Shown piece after piece: positions 18,421 through 28,207 of a stretch of 64,000 nucleotides of DNA; position 1 is the first letter of the stretch, and each line of letters starts with the position of its first letter. The stretch covers positions 558,001 through 622,000 of the forward strand of contig JAMWFC010000032.1 of assembly GCA_027475525.1 (NCBI GenBank). Direction: 5' to 3'. The translations under genes and the position numbers were made by a program. The stretch is from Macrolepiota albuminosa (taxonomy: Eukaryota; Basidiomycota; Agaricomycetes; Agaricales; Agaricaceae). The notes beneath the pieces are model-generated. The model made no database searches. It was not told where the DNA came from and was given only the letters and a program-made list of their open reading frames with translations.

Positions 18421-20160
18421 TAATGATAAACATACACAACTATTTGTCAGCTGTTGCAGGAGCCGAGACCGCCACGTTTGGCACTTTCTGATGTAACCAG
18501 TTCTGGAACCAGCAGTTTATTCTAGAATAGAGCATGGGAAGACTTTATATAACATGACCTGACAGATCTGCGGCAATCCCCGTGCACCCACGAGCAGTTT
18601 CATTGTCAGCATCCGCTCTCATGGAGTCGCTCAAGCATGCGTTGTCGACATTCAAAGTGCTAGGTATGTCTCCTCTCACCCGCACGGCTATATGTTCTGA
18701 AAACGTCATATAGTCACACTGGCGGGTCATATGCAGCCAAATGCAAATGTGGGTAAAGTCGGCATATAGACGAAAGACTACGTGTCTCCAGGACTACGGG
18801 GCAGTTTGTTCTTATTAGTTCTTTCTAGGTTTGACAGCATTGACATCGTTGGATCACAGCTGATTATAAGCTTTGGAATTGGCGATTGAATATCCTACGT
18901 CTCAAACACAGGAGAAGAATGTAAAGCATAAAAACTTGCTCACTTTCCCTTCCTCTCACAATTCAGGCGAAAAAATGAAAAGCCCCGATTTGATATTGAC
19001 ACAGGTACGAAGTTGTCCATTACTTTTTCTTTAATAACAAACATCTATGAATTATTCATTATCCTGCTAGATATCAAGGAATCGGAGTCACCGTTTCTAT
19101 TTCTTCTTTAATAACAAACATCTATGAATTATTCATTATCCTGCTAGATATCAAGGAATCGGAGTCACCGTTTCTATTTCTTGCCCACAATCTTCCCCCC
19201 CCCCTCGGCCTCTGTTACAGGACTCAGCAGGGCAGAACATCATTAACCATTGTGCTCACACTGCATCGGCGTTAATGTAAGCCAGTCAAATTTGTTAACT
19301 GCTTAATGGTTATTCCTGTGCATGGTCACTGGACGCCACGTCATTTAAACGCAGCCAGGGATGCAAAAGACTGTCTGTCCTTCTTTGCCAACATATAATT
19401 CTCACCAATCACTCTAAAGAAATATTAGGAACACGATGAATGTATTTGGTACTAATGACGATGTCTGTATGTCATCACAGTATTCCGCTAGTCCTCATCC
19501 CACGCCTTCAATATCCTTTTCCGATAATATCCACTCTTGCGCCCCTGTCGGCAATGAAGATGTAGATGGTCTGGAATAGGTTCGTTACGGCTTATGGCTC
19601 GCAGCTTGTCGACGTGCTGGACAAAGAGACCATCGTGGTTTTATATTACATGGTTAGTGCCTTCGTGCTCTTGCCACAGGACTTCAGCAATGCTGATGTG
19701 TAGGCGACATATTTGGGATAAAATGCTGCGTAAGACTTGTTAGCTATGCTCCGAACACATTATTTCGATAACAGGACGTGCATACAAGCTCAAACCCGCG
19801 TGCAGATGCTCCAAGGACCATGCAAGGGCTAATATCAGCCAACGGGAGCGATGATGATGTGGGGGTGGGTTTTATGTGATCAATCATCATGTCATACTTG
19901 TAAACTGCGTCCCGACCTCATGATTTCTATTCTAGGACATGCCGAATATATTCCAAACCACGTGCAGAGGCATCAAAGATGACAAAGAGGGCCGATGTTG
20001 GCTGTTTTAAGGCCAACGGGAGTGACGTCGAGGTGTAGGCAGGGCACAATGTATCTAATCCGCATACAGGGACATCAAGAATGACGAAGGGGGACAATGT
20101 TAGCCGTTTAAAGGCCAATGGGAGCAACGTTGAGGTGCAGGTAGGGTATTTGTGACCGTC
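18421..20160. other. Gene-poor stretch with degenerate repeats
   Basis: No exon chain is recognisable. A 77-bp duplication occupies 19027-19180. Three imperfect copies of a roughly 100-base unit lie at about 19790-19870, 19940-20045 and 20055-20150, sharing GGCCAACGGGAGYGAYGTYGAGG-like words. They could be remnants of an older tandem array or element. Confidence 0.4.
19027..19180. repeat. 77-bp exact tandem duplication
   Basis: Bases 19027-19103 recur unchanged at 19104-19180, outside any gene. Confidence 0.85.
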
Positions 20161-20944
20161 ACGTGTGATTCGATGCATTGGGATCATCACGGCGTCCCAG
20201 ACGTTGCCTAGCGTGAACGCTTTATTCGACGTTATTTTTGACCTCACAACGTCCATGAATTGCTCTTCGACTTTCGATGAATCGTCGCATGCGGTTTCCC
20301 AAACCGTCGACGGCGATCCGTTGCGTAAAATCGGAAAAAGAGGAGGCAGAGTGACTGGTGTGCTTCAAGGCACAAAGTAAGTGGCCTTGTGCCTTCTTTT
20401 TTTTTGCTCTGAAAGCCTGATAAACGGTCAGGCATGCGTACGCGTACGTTGTTGGCTCATTGAAGCGCTGCAAGGGAGTTATGGGGAGGAAAGCACCCAA
20501 TTGTTACAACGGACAGGTTCATTGCATTTTTTTTGCTATGATTGGTCGAATCAACCCATTTACAGGGTACGAACACAAGGCCGCGTTGCACAGGGATGTA
20601 TCTATTCCTGTACGGCGGCCGTGTCGATGCAAACACGTTCTACGCATACAGGGACAACAACGAGAACTGAAGACTGGTTTTTCGAAATTATGATATTTTT
20701 TTGATACATTTCTGCTTTTTTTTTTTATTATGCTTACAGACATCAAGCTATACAGTTTCTATACTGACATATACATAAACGTTGACGAAATATTACATTT
20801 ACTCCTAAATTACTGTACCCTCGAATGTCACGCTGGCATGTCACGCCGACAATGTCATGCTGACACTGCCACGTCCACACAGCGTCACAACTCGTAGACC
20901 TTGGTCTCGCCGTGCGTCGCAGCGGCCCATCCCCTTTGATTTAT
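20161..20944. other. Unassigned stretch
   Basis: A plus-strand frame at 20165-20380 reads MIRCIGIITASQTLPSVNAL and continues to LQGTK before a stop, followed by weak ORFs up to 20700. I recognise no family and see no clear splice structure. The segment near 20825-20880 repeats TGTCACGCYGRCA-type words. Confidence 0.25.
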
Positions 20945-21128
20945 GCACTTGGTTGTTTAGGCAATTTTTGAGTTTTTAAGATTTTGTTGTCCTGTACAGT
21001 TGTTTCCCACACTTCAGAGGCCCCAGAAGTGTCCAACCTGGCATAGGAAATCTCTAGACTTGTTTTTTTTGGATCTCTCTCTGCCAGGTGAGTAGTTATT
21101 ATGATATTGTCAGTATATACTCTAATAT
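20945..21128 (-). repeat. Relic LTR fragment of the gypsy family
   Basis: The reverse complement matches the LTR of the chromovirus further right (compare 23671-23860) over about 180 bases at roughly 85-90 percent identity by eye, including GGCCTCTGAAG and CTCACCTGGCAGAG. It is in the opposite orientation to the intact LTRs and ends where the Tc1-like element begins. Confidence 0.75.
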
Positions 21129-21284
21129 ACTTGAAAATCACATGGCATACAACTGCATCCTGGATTTATAATGATGTATAAATCATGTGATTTGGATAAG
21201 AACTTGTATATTAATAAATCAAACAAAATATTCAATCATTGGGGCAGTTTTTTGACCCACTCTAATTTACTCTAATTTTCATAT

Positions 21285-22298
21285 CTAGTACTTGGTATCA
21301 CCTGCACTTGCCTTTATAACTGCTTTGATCCTTCTAGGCTCTATGAGGCTTTGGCATATCTCTGATGGTATTTTATTCCACTCCTTGACTATTCTCTCCT
21401 ACAACTCATGCACTTCTTTAGAGGATATCTCATACTCCAAAAGTTTGTGCTTGATATAAACCCAGAGGTGTTCAATGGGATTGAGGTCAGGGGATTGGGC
21501 AGGCCAGGATATCACAATGATGTTGTTATTAGGAAACCAGGTTGTTGCCTGTTTGGAGGTGTGTTTTGGGTTGTTGTCCTGCTGAAAATATTGTTCTTCC
21601 TCCTCCATTTCCAACTTCTCAAAGCTTTCCACCACTCTCTCATCCAAAATCTCACAATAGTATGCAGCATATATCTTTTCCTAAACTTTTATGAGCTTTC
21701 CTACTCCATTCCAACCCATGCAGCCCCATATAATTAAATTGTTTTCTCCTCCATGCTTGATAGTTGGTGTAGTGATGCAGTTAGATAGTAGTTCTCCTGG
21801 AATTTTCCACACATACACCTTCTCATCTGATCTACTCCAATCAATCTTTGTCTAATCACTCCACAAAACCCTTTCCCAATCTTCCACTGTCTAGTTTTCA
21901 TAATACTGAGCAAACTTGAGCTAGTTTGCACAATGAGCAGCCTTGAGCATGGAAACTTTCTTCTTTGTTGCTGAGCAAAAACCTGCCTCCTTCAATGCAT
22001 TCCTGACTGTCTGAGGATTGACAGGACTAAAGATGACAGAATTAATAAACTGTGTAGCTTGAATAGCATTATCCAGCTTCCCAGTAGTAATTTGGTAAAT
22101 AATAGACTGTTTGTCATGTGCTGTAAACTTGGAAGAATGACCTTCAGGATAATTCTCTTTGTTGCTCTCCAGTTCTTTGCTGATCCTTCCCACAGTGCCA
22201 TTTTTCAGGCCAGTTTTTGCTTGGATTTGATGCTGAGAATACCTCTCATTGAGAAGAAAAGCAACAGAAGAGCAATTGACAGCAGAAACAGGTCGCAT
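21285..22298 (-). pseudogene. Tc1-like transposase with three in-frame stops
   Basis: One frame of 337 sense and stop codons, the usual length for Tc1 transposases. The N-terminus has a helix-turn-helix (SSVAFLLNERYSQHQI, then GLKNGTVGRISKEL). The catalytic triad is visible: LWSD, then FQQDNNPKHTS, then SPDLNPIEHLW, with exactly 34 residues between the second Asp and the Glu (DD34E). Stops are TAG at 21921-21923, 21852-21854 (directly after the first catalytic Asp) and 21681-21683. There is no frameshift. The enzyme would cut and paste its own element at TA sites; this copy cannot. Confidence 0.85.
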
Positions 22299-22464
22299 AA
22301 TGGTGGTAGAATGTCAAGAAGGTGATTGATTGAAGTTGAACATGTTAAATTAGTACCAACAAGGTCAAATAACATTGTTTATACTTTTCACAAGGTATTT
22401 CCATCTTCTACTGCTCAAAAGTATTAAGAAAATATGAACATTAAAGTGAGTCAAAAAACTGCCC

Positions 22465-22618
22465 CAATGATTGAATATTTTGTTTGATTTATTAATAGGT
22501 GAGTTCTTGTCCAAATCACATGATCCATACATTATTATGAACAATGATTGAATATTTTGTTTGATTTATTAATAGGTGAGTTCTTGTCCAAATCACATGA
22601 TCCATACATTATTATGAA
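22465..22618. repeat. 77-bp exact tandem duplication in the Tc1 inverted repeat
   Basis: Bases 22465-22541 recur at 22542-22618. Confidence 0.85.
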
Positions 22619-22737
22619 GCCAGGATGCAGTTGTATGTCATGTAATATTTTACAATTTTTTGCTAAGGTAATTGTTGCACACCATGTGAATCTTTCCAAA
22701 AAGGCCAAACATTGGGGCAGTTTTTTGAGCCAGTGTA

Positions 22738-23605
22738 TTGTAAAAGGACACCAAAAACAATCAAACCATTGGCCCTGATTGTTATTACATTGTTTTTGAC
22801 AATGACAATGAAAAAGCATATTAAAAAGTAATTTAAAAGATATTCAAGGCCCTGATTGTTATTACATTGTTTTTGACAATGACAATGAAAAAGCATATTA
22901 AAAAGTAATTTAAAAGATATTCAAAAAATATCTATAGATCTGATTCAATACTTTTTCTTTTTTTTTTTTTATAGAAGTATTCTTCCTGACATTAAAATAT
23001 TCTTTCAACTTTCCTGCCCAAAATATCATAAAGACATTGTTTAGAATAATTGATAAATATTATATTTTTTTTTCTTTATTTCTATTCAAATTCTATTACA
23101 AATACCATTGAAATACTATTTTAAGTTCAATTACAATATTTTTTTTGATGTTTTTGATAGAAACATTCAAATAAAATTTTAAAACTATTTGGATTATTTT
23201 TACCATATTTTTACATCCTTTTGCTAAAAAAACAGTGTTCTCTGCATCAAGTGCTAAAATATTTTTTCGACTTTCTGGCCCAAAATATTATAAAGACATT
23301 GTTTAGAATAACTGATAAATATTATATTTTTTTTCTCTATTTTTATTTAAATTCTATTACAAATACTATTGAAATACTATCTTAATCAGCCTAAAGGCAA
23401 GCACTGTAGGTAGCAAGTATTTTTGGAGGCCTCTGCATGCTCATGAGTTCTTCTAAACTCTTCCGCACCTCTTTCTTCAAGATTGTAAGCTGATCATGGC
23501 ACGATGCCAGGATCTGGCAGATGCTGTGATGTGGTCAGCATAGCATGCAGTCTTAGACATCTTGGATAGCTTTCTTATTTGCTTTCTTCCCCATCTGCTG
23601 CTCAG
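22738..23605. other. AT-rich stretch with direct repeats, no gene
   Basis: A 77-bp duplication lies at 22771-22924. A ~105-base segment occurs at about 23018-23122 and again at 23285-23387 with roughly 90 percent identity (shared words AAAGACATTGTTTAGAATAA and ATTGAAATACTAT). CpG is almost absent. A sequence at 23219-23260 (TTGCTAAAAAAA, then CTGCATC) resembles 31018-31060, so this may be an old repeat family split by younger insertions. Confidence 0.5.
22771..22924. repeat. 77-bp exact tandem duplication
   Basis: Bases 22771-22847 recur at 22848-22924. Confidence 0.85.
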
Positions 23606-23610
23606 GTGAG

Positions 23611-24129
23611 TGTAAGGGCGACCTCTAGAGGCTGTGGCTCAGTCACACAGCTGGCAGAGGGAGATCCAAAGTGTATTAGAATATATACTGACAATATCAA
23701 GGTAGCTACTCACCTGGCAGAGGGAGATCCAAAGAGAACAAGTCTGGGGATCCCCTATGCCAGGTTGGACGCTTCTGGGGCCTCTGAAGCGTGGGAAACA
23801 ACTGTACAGTACAACAAAACCTTAAAAACTCGAAAATTGACTAACCAAACAAGTGTGCAAACAAGGGAGGAAAACTCCGGACTTTAGAAGTCAGAAAGGC
23901 AAACTCCGGCTTATCTAAGCAGCCTGGAGCGGTGCTGAAGGGCCCACACTTGTCTGAGTGATAGCTAAAGAACCAGAGCACCTCAAAGGTTGAGAATAGT
24001 ACCAACAGATAGTGTTGAAGAAGTAGTAACAGCAAAATGAGAGAATGGTAGAAGAAATAAGGAAGTGAATGAAAGGAGAGTGAAAGAAATAAGGAGTGAA
24101 AGAAGAAAGGAATGAGGGGTCCCCTGACA
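23611..24129 (-). repeat. 3' LTR of the chromovirus
   Basis: 519 bases, matching 29587-30106. It starts and ends with the TG/CA dinucleotides expected of LTRs, and a GTGAG target copy lies just outside. Confidence 0.93.
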
Positions 24130-24140
24130 TCACCCCCCCT

Positions 24141-27100
24141 CTAGAGTGCGGCGTCTCGACGTGCTGGATAGAAGTAGTTCTGGATGGCCTGGTCTACTTT
24201 GGAAAGAGAATAGAGGCCTCTGATTGCCCGAGGAGCATCAGGATGCTGTTGATAGAATTCCCGGACCAAGGCAGGGGCATGGACATTCTCTTGTGGCTCC
24301 CAGGAAACGTCCTCGATTCCATAGCCCTTCCACTTGACCTTGAACTGAAGCTTATTCCTAAAGAGTCGGCTGTCTAGGATCCGCTCCACTTCATACTCTT
24401 CTTGGTTGTTTACCAGAACTGGTGGTGGAGGTGGCTGTGGACGTCGACCTGGAATTGGATCCTCTGGGGCTGGAGAAAGCTTCACCACATTGAAGACTGG
24501 ATGGAGTCGACTCATTCCACTAGGCAGCTTGAGTCGATAGGCAAGTGGGCCTACCTGTCTTACTATAGGGAAGGGGCCTAGACGACGGTGAGAGAGCTTC
24601 TGAGAAGGTCGGGTAGTGGCAATGTCAGAGGCATCCAGGTAGACTCGATCTCCAGGCTTGTACTTGGGGGCTGGAGTTCGTCCACGATCGTAGTAGCGGG
24701 CCATGTCATCCTTTGCCTTAGCTAAAGCTGCCTTGGCCTCCTCCTGGGCTGCCTTCATCCGATCTATGAACTCATTGACAGCTTCATTCTCTGAAGGTCG
24801 TCCACGAGGCTCAAATCCCATCCGAGGATGTCGACCAGTATCTAGAAGGAAAGGAGACATCTGGGTGGCAGCGTGTACACGGTTGTTGTACTGGAACTCT
24901 GCCTCTGGTAATAGATCGTCCCAGTCATCCTGTCGTTCATTGCAGAAGAGCCGGAGATACTGTTCTAGCTCCTGGTTGACACGCTCAGTCTGGCCATCAG
25001 ACTGGGGGTGGTAGGCTGTGGAGGTGTGGAGTTTGACATGGAGGAGGCGATACAGTTCTCTCGTAAACTCTGCCACAAACTGAGGTCCGCGGTCTGAGAC
25101 ATAAGCATCTGACAACCCATGGAGCTTCCAGACATGCTTCCGGTACAGATTGGCAGCGCCCATGGCTGAGCAAGTAGTGTGTGTTGGAATAAAATGAGCA
25201 CGCTTGCCACAGAGATCCACTACCACCATGATCGCATCATATCCATGAGAATCAGGTAACTCAACAATGAAGTCTACCGAGGCCACACTCCAACGCTCAG
25301 CTGGGATAGGCAGTGGATGAAGCTGTCCCATAGGAGGCTGACGACGAGGCTTAGTCCGAAGGCAAAGATCGCAGGTGGAGGTGTAAGAGCCAATATACCG
25401 TGACATTTGAGGCCACCAGTAATTCCGCGAAACCAGCTCCAGTGTCTTCCATCTGCCAGGATGTCCTGCAACTCGAGAGTCATGATGCTGCTCCACAATC
25501 CGCCTCCGGAGGTCTGGCAGGTTGGGAACATAAATGCGTCCCCGGAAGGTGAGAAGACCATTCTCCAGAGACCACTCGTCGGTGCGGACAGACTTCACTC
25601 CAGCTTTCTCTCGAGCATGCAAGGCCATGGCAGCCTTGGCTACCAGATCTTCTTGGGCACCCTCCCGGTTACCTCGTCGGATGTCTCGAAGGATGCTCAC
25701 TTCTTCTCCCTGGCCAACCACACCTTCTAGAGCACGGATAGCAAATAGTTCTGGCTTCAGAAGTACAATATTGTCATTGTCACTAGCTCCTGAACCATGG
25801 TCTGCTCGCCTAGAAAGCGCATCTGGCTTACCCATGCTCCGTCCCGGTTTGTGATGCAGAGAGAAGTCGAAGTTGGCCAGATACAAGGACCATCGAGCCT
25901 GTCGGCGGTTGAGTTTCTTGGCCGTCCGAAAGTACTCTAAGTTCTTGTGATCAGTCCACACCTCGAATTTATGCCTGGCACCCTCAAGGAAATGTCGCCA
26001 CTCCTCAAATGACCGAATAATAGCTAGCATCTCCTTATCATGGATCTCATAATTCCGCTCCACGGCATTGAGACTCTTGGAGTAGAAGGCCACAGGATGC
26101 CACTTACCATCCTCCCTTGACTGTTGAGAGAGAACGGCCCCAGTAGCAAAATCTGAGCTATCAGCTTCGACACGGAAGGGAGAGTCATCATCTGGGAATA
26201 TAAGGACAGGCTTTGAAGTGACCGCCTGTTTGAGGGCATCAAAGGCTGTCTGCTGTGCTGCATCCCAGTGCCAAGGAGTGTCCTTAGTGGTGAGATCGAA
26301 GAGGGGCCGGGCATGGTGTGAGAAATCCTGAATAAACCTCCGGTAGAAGTTGGTAAAACCCAGGAAGGCCTGAACCTCCTTCTTGTTCTTAGGCTCTGGC
26401 CACTCCGCTACACCAGCCACCTTGACTGGGTCCATCTCAGCCATTCCATGAGAGATGATCAGTCCAAGATATTCAACCTTAGTCTGCTCAAACTCACACT
26501 TCTCTGGCTTAAGATAGAGCTGGTGCTGGCGAAGACGTTCCAGTACGATGCGTGTAATCCGACGATGCTCCTCTAGAGTCTTGGTATAGATGAGAATATC
26601 GTCGAGGTATACACACACAACACCTTCCGCTATGAGGTCTCGGAAAATGTCGTTCATCATGGTCTGGAAGGTGGCAGGGCTATTAGTGAGGCCAAAGAAC
26701 ATTACCAGAGGTTCAAAGAGTCCACGATTTGTTCGGAATGCTCCCTTCCACTCATCTCCTTCTTTGATGCGCACATTGTTGTAGCCCCAGCGGACATCCA
26801 ACTTGGTAAAGTAGCGCGCACCTCGGAGGTTGTTGACAAGCTCTGAAATGAGTGGTAAGGGGTAGCGATTCTTCACAGTCATCGCATTCAAGACTCGGTA
26901 GTCCTGAACCAGACGTAGAGATCCATCCTTCTTCTTAATAAAGAAGACTGGAGAGGCCATCGGAGACTTTGAGGGACGGATGCGACCAGAGTCTAAATTC
27001 TCCTGCAAAAAGGCATCAAGCTCATCCTGTTCTCTGGGAGAGAGTGGGTAGACCTTGCAGCTAGAGGGCTCAGCATTGGGTGTAAGCTCAATTGCATGGT

Positions 27101-28199
27101 CCCACTGCTTACGCTCTGGCAGGGAGTCAAATGATGCCTTAGAGAAAACATCCTCAAAGTCTTGCAGGTGATGAGGAACCGCATCTCGGAACGACTTAGG
27201 AGCAGAGTTGGCAGCAAATGCCTGAGCTAGCCGCTGGGAGGTAGTTTGGCTAGCTCTGATCTCTGCTACACTTGGTGGAGGTCGTAACATAGTTGCATAA
27301 ATCCTATCACCTGTCTCGATAGCCTCGTCTGGAGACTCTGGGTCAGGAGCGCATCCAAATTCACCCTCGCGTCCATCTTCCATCTGGGCTTCACTCGCTA
27401 CACCTCGAACGTCCTCATAGAGGGCCTCTCTATAAGGGAACGCCAAGGGAGGAGGATCCAGTAGGTCAAGGTCTGCAAAGGGGAGGTGTCCAACTCGGCA
27501 AGCCCGGATAGCGGCACGCTCACGGACTGACTCTCTGCGCTCCTCTCTCACTTCCTTAGCACATGTGGAACACCGTCGAGGGCAGCGGCTCATGCTCACC
27601 TTACCCTTGGCCCAGTCAATCTCAGGATTGTGATCACGCAGCCAGGAGAACCCAAGTATCATGTCCTGCTTTCCTAGGCTGGTAACTGCAAAGACTGCAC
27701 GCTCAGAATGAGTCTGATAACGAAGGACTAAATCCACCACTGAGCGGATGGATCCAGCTTCATTGAGCGTACCGTCAATGTTATAGACTGGAATAGGGTG
27801 AGAGAGGGGGCGGGTAGTGAGCCGGTGTTGTTCCACATAACGGGTGTCTAGGAAGAGTCCAGTAGCACCACTGTCCAAGAGAGCTATGACGCTTCGAGTC
27901 TGCTGAGTGTCAGTTGTCTCAATCTCCACATTCAGACGCAGAGAGTTGGGAGAGGGAGTAGAAGCAACAACATAGCGACGGGGAAGGCGTCGTTCCCAAG
28001 CTGGGACACGTGGTCGTCGGACAGGAGAAGGAGAAGAAGAAGTCTTAGCTGAGGCTTGGACCAAGGGGGTATTTTGTACGTCGGAGGGGGTGCTTACAGT
28101 TTCAGTCAGAGAATCAGGAGTAGGGAGCGATACATTAGAAGACTCTACTGATTGACATGTAAACTGATTAGCACCAGGCGGCGGAGGCGTACAACTCAT
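24141..28199 (-). CDS. pol: Chromovirus Pol: protease, reverse transcriptase, RNase H, integrase, chromodomain
   Basis: Uninterrupted frame of 1352 codons. Order of domains: a disordered N-terminus, retropepsin (ALLDSGATG near residue 108), reverse transcriptase (LDVRWGYNNVRIKEGD, catalytic CVYLDDILIYT), RNase H (FRVEADSSDFATGAVLSQ, WTDHKNLEY), integrase with its HHCC zinc module (HHDSRVAGHPG, then CDLCLRTKP) and catalytic core (VDFIVELPDS, VSDRGPQFV, SDGQTERVNQ). Near the C-terminus a chromodomain (YEVERILDSRL, KVKWKGY, SWEPQENV) would direct integration to marked chromatin, as known for chromoviruses. The listed ATG is probably not used: the frame is open upstream, overlaps the end of gag and lies at -1 to it, so Pol is likely made by frameshifting. 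Confidence 0.95.
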   Translation of the reverse strand: MSCTPPPPGANQFTCQSVESSNVSLPTPDSLTETVSTPSDVQNTPLVQASAKTSSSPSPVRRPRVPAWERRLPRRYVVASTPSPNSLRLNVEIETTDTQQTRSVIALLDSGATGLFLDTRYVEQHRLTTRPLSHPIPVYNIDGTLNEAGSIRSVVDLVLRYQTHSERAVFAVTSLGKQDMILGFSWLRDHNPEIDWAKGKVSMSRCPRRCSTCAKEVREERRESVRERAAIRACRVGHLPFADLDLLDPPPLAFPYREALYEDVRGVASEAQMEDGREGEFGCAPDPESPDEAIETGDRIYATMLRPPPSVAEIRASQTTSQRLAQAFAANSAPKSFRDAVPHHLQDFEDVFSKASFDSLPERKQWDHAIELTPNAEPSSCKVYPLSPREQDELDAFLQENLDSGRIRPSKSPMASPVFFIKKKDGSLRLVQDYRVLNAMTVKNRYPLPLISELVNNLRGARYFTKLDVRWGYNNVRIKEGDEWKGAFRTNRGLFEPLVMFFGLTNSPATFQTMMNDIFRDLIAEGVVCVYLDDILIYTKTLEEHRRITRIVLERLRQHQLYLKPEKCEFEQTKVEYLGLIISHGMAEMDPVKVAGVAEWPEPKNKKEVQAFLGFTNFYRRFIQDFSHHARPLFDLTTKDTPWHWDAAQQTAFDALKQAVTSKPVLIFPDDDSPFRVEADSSDFATGAVLSQQSREDGKWHPVAFYSKSLNAVERNYEIHDKEMLAIIRSFEEWRHFLEGARHKFEVWTDHKNLEYFRTAKKLNRRQARWSLYLANFDFSLHHKPGRSMGKPDALSRRADHGSGASDNDNIVLLKPELFAIRALEGVVGQGEEVSILRDIRRGNREGAQEDLVAKAAMALHAREKAGVKSVRTDEWSLENGLLTFRGRIYVPNLPDLRRRIVEQHHDSRVAGHPGRWKTLELVSRNYWWPQMSRYIGSYTSTCDLCLRTKPRRQPPMGQLHPLPIPAERWSVASVDFIVELPDSHGYDAIMVVVDLCGKRAHFIPTHTTCSAMGAANLYRKHVWKLHGLSDAYVSDRGPQFVAEFTRELYRLLHVKLHTSTAYHPQSDGQTERVNQELEQYLRLFCNERQDDWDDLLPEAEFQYNNRVHAATQMSPFLLDTGRHPRMGFEPRGRPSENEAVNEFIDRMKAAQEEAKAALAKAKDDMARYYDRGRTPAPKYKPGDRVYLDASDIATTRPSQKLSHRRLGPFPIVRQVGPLAYRLKLPSGMSRLHPVFNVVKLSPAPEDPIPGRRPQPPPPPVLVNNQEEYEVERILDSRLFRNKLQFKVKWKGYGIEDVSWEPQENVHAPALVREFYQQHPDAPRAIRGLYSLSKVDQAIQNYFYPARRDAAL

Positions 28200-28207
28200 C
28201 CGTCGCT

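Larger units (their letters stand above)
21129..22735 (-). mobile_element. Tc1/mariner-like DNA transposon, inactive
   Basis: A DD34E transposase pseudogene lies between long inverted repeats. The right repeat (about 22446-22735) ends in CACTGGCTCAAAAAACTGCC (minus strand) next to a TA (22736-22737), as expected for this superfamily. The left repeat (about 21129-21266) matches its inner part but lacks the outermost ~80-90 bases, so that end is truncated. A 77-bp duplication (22465-22618) sits in the right repeat and makes it look longer than it probably is. Confidence 0.8.
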
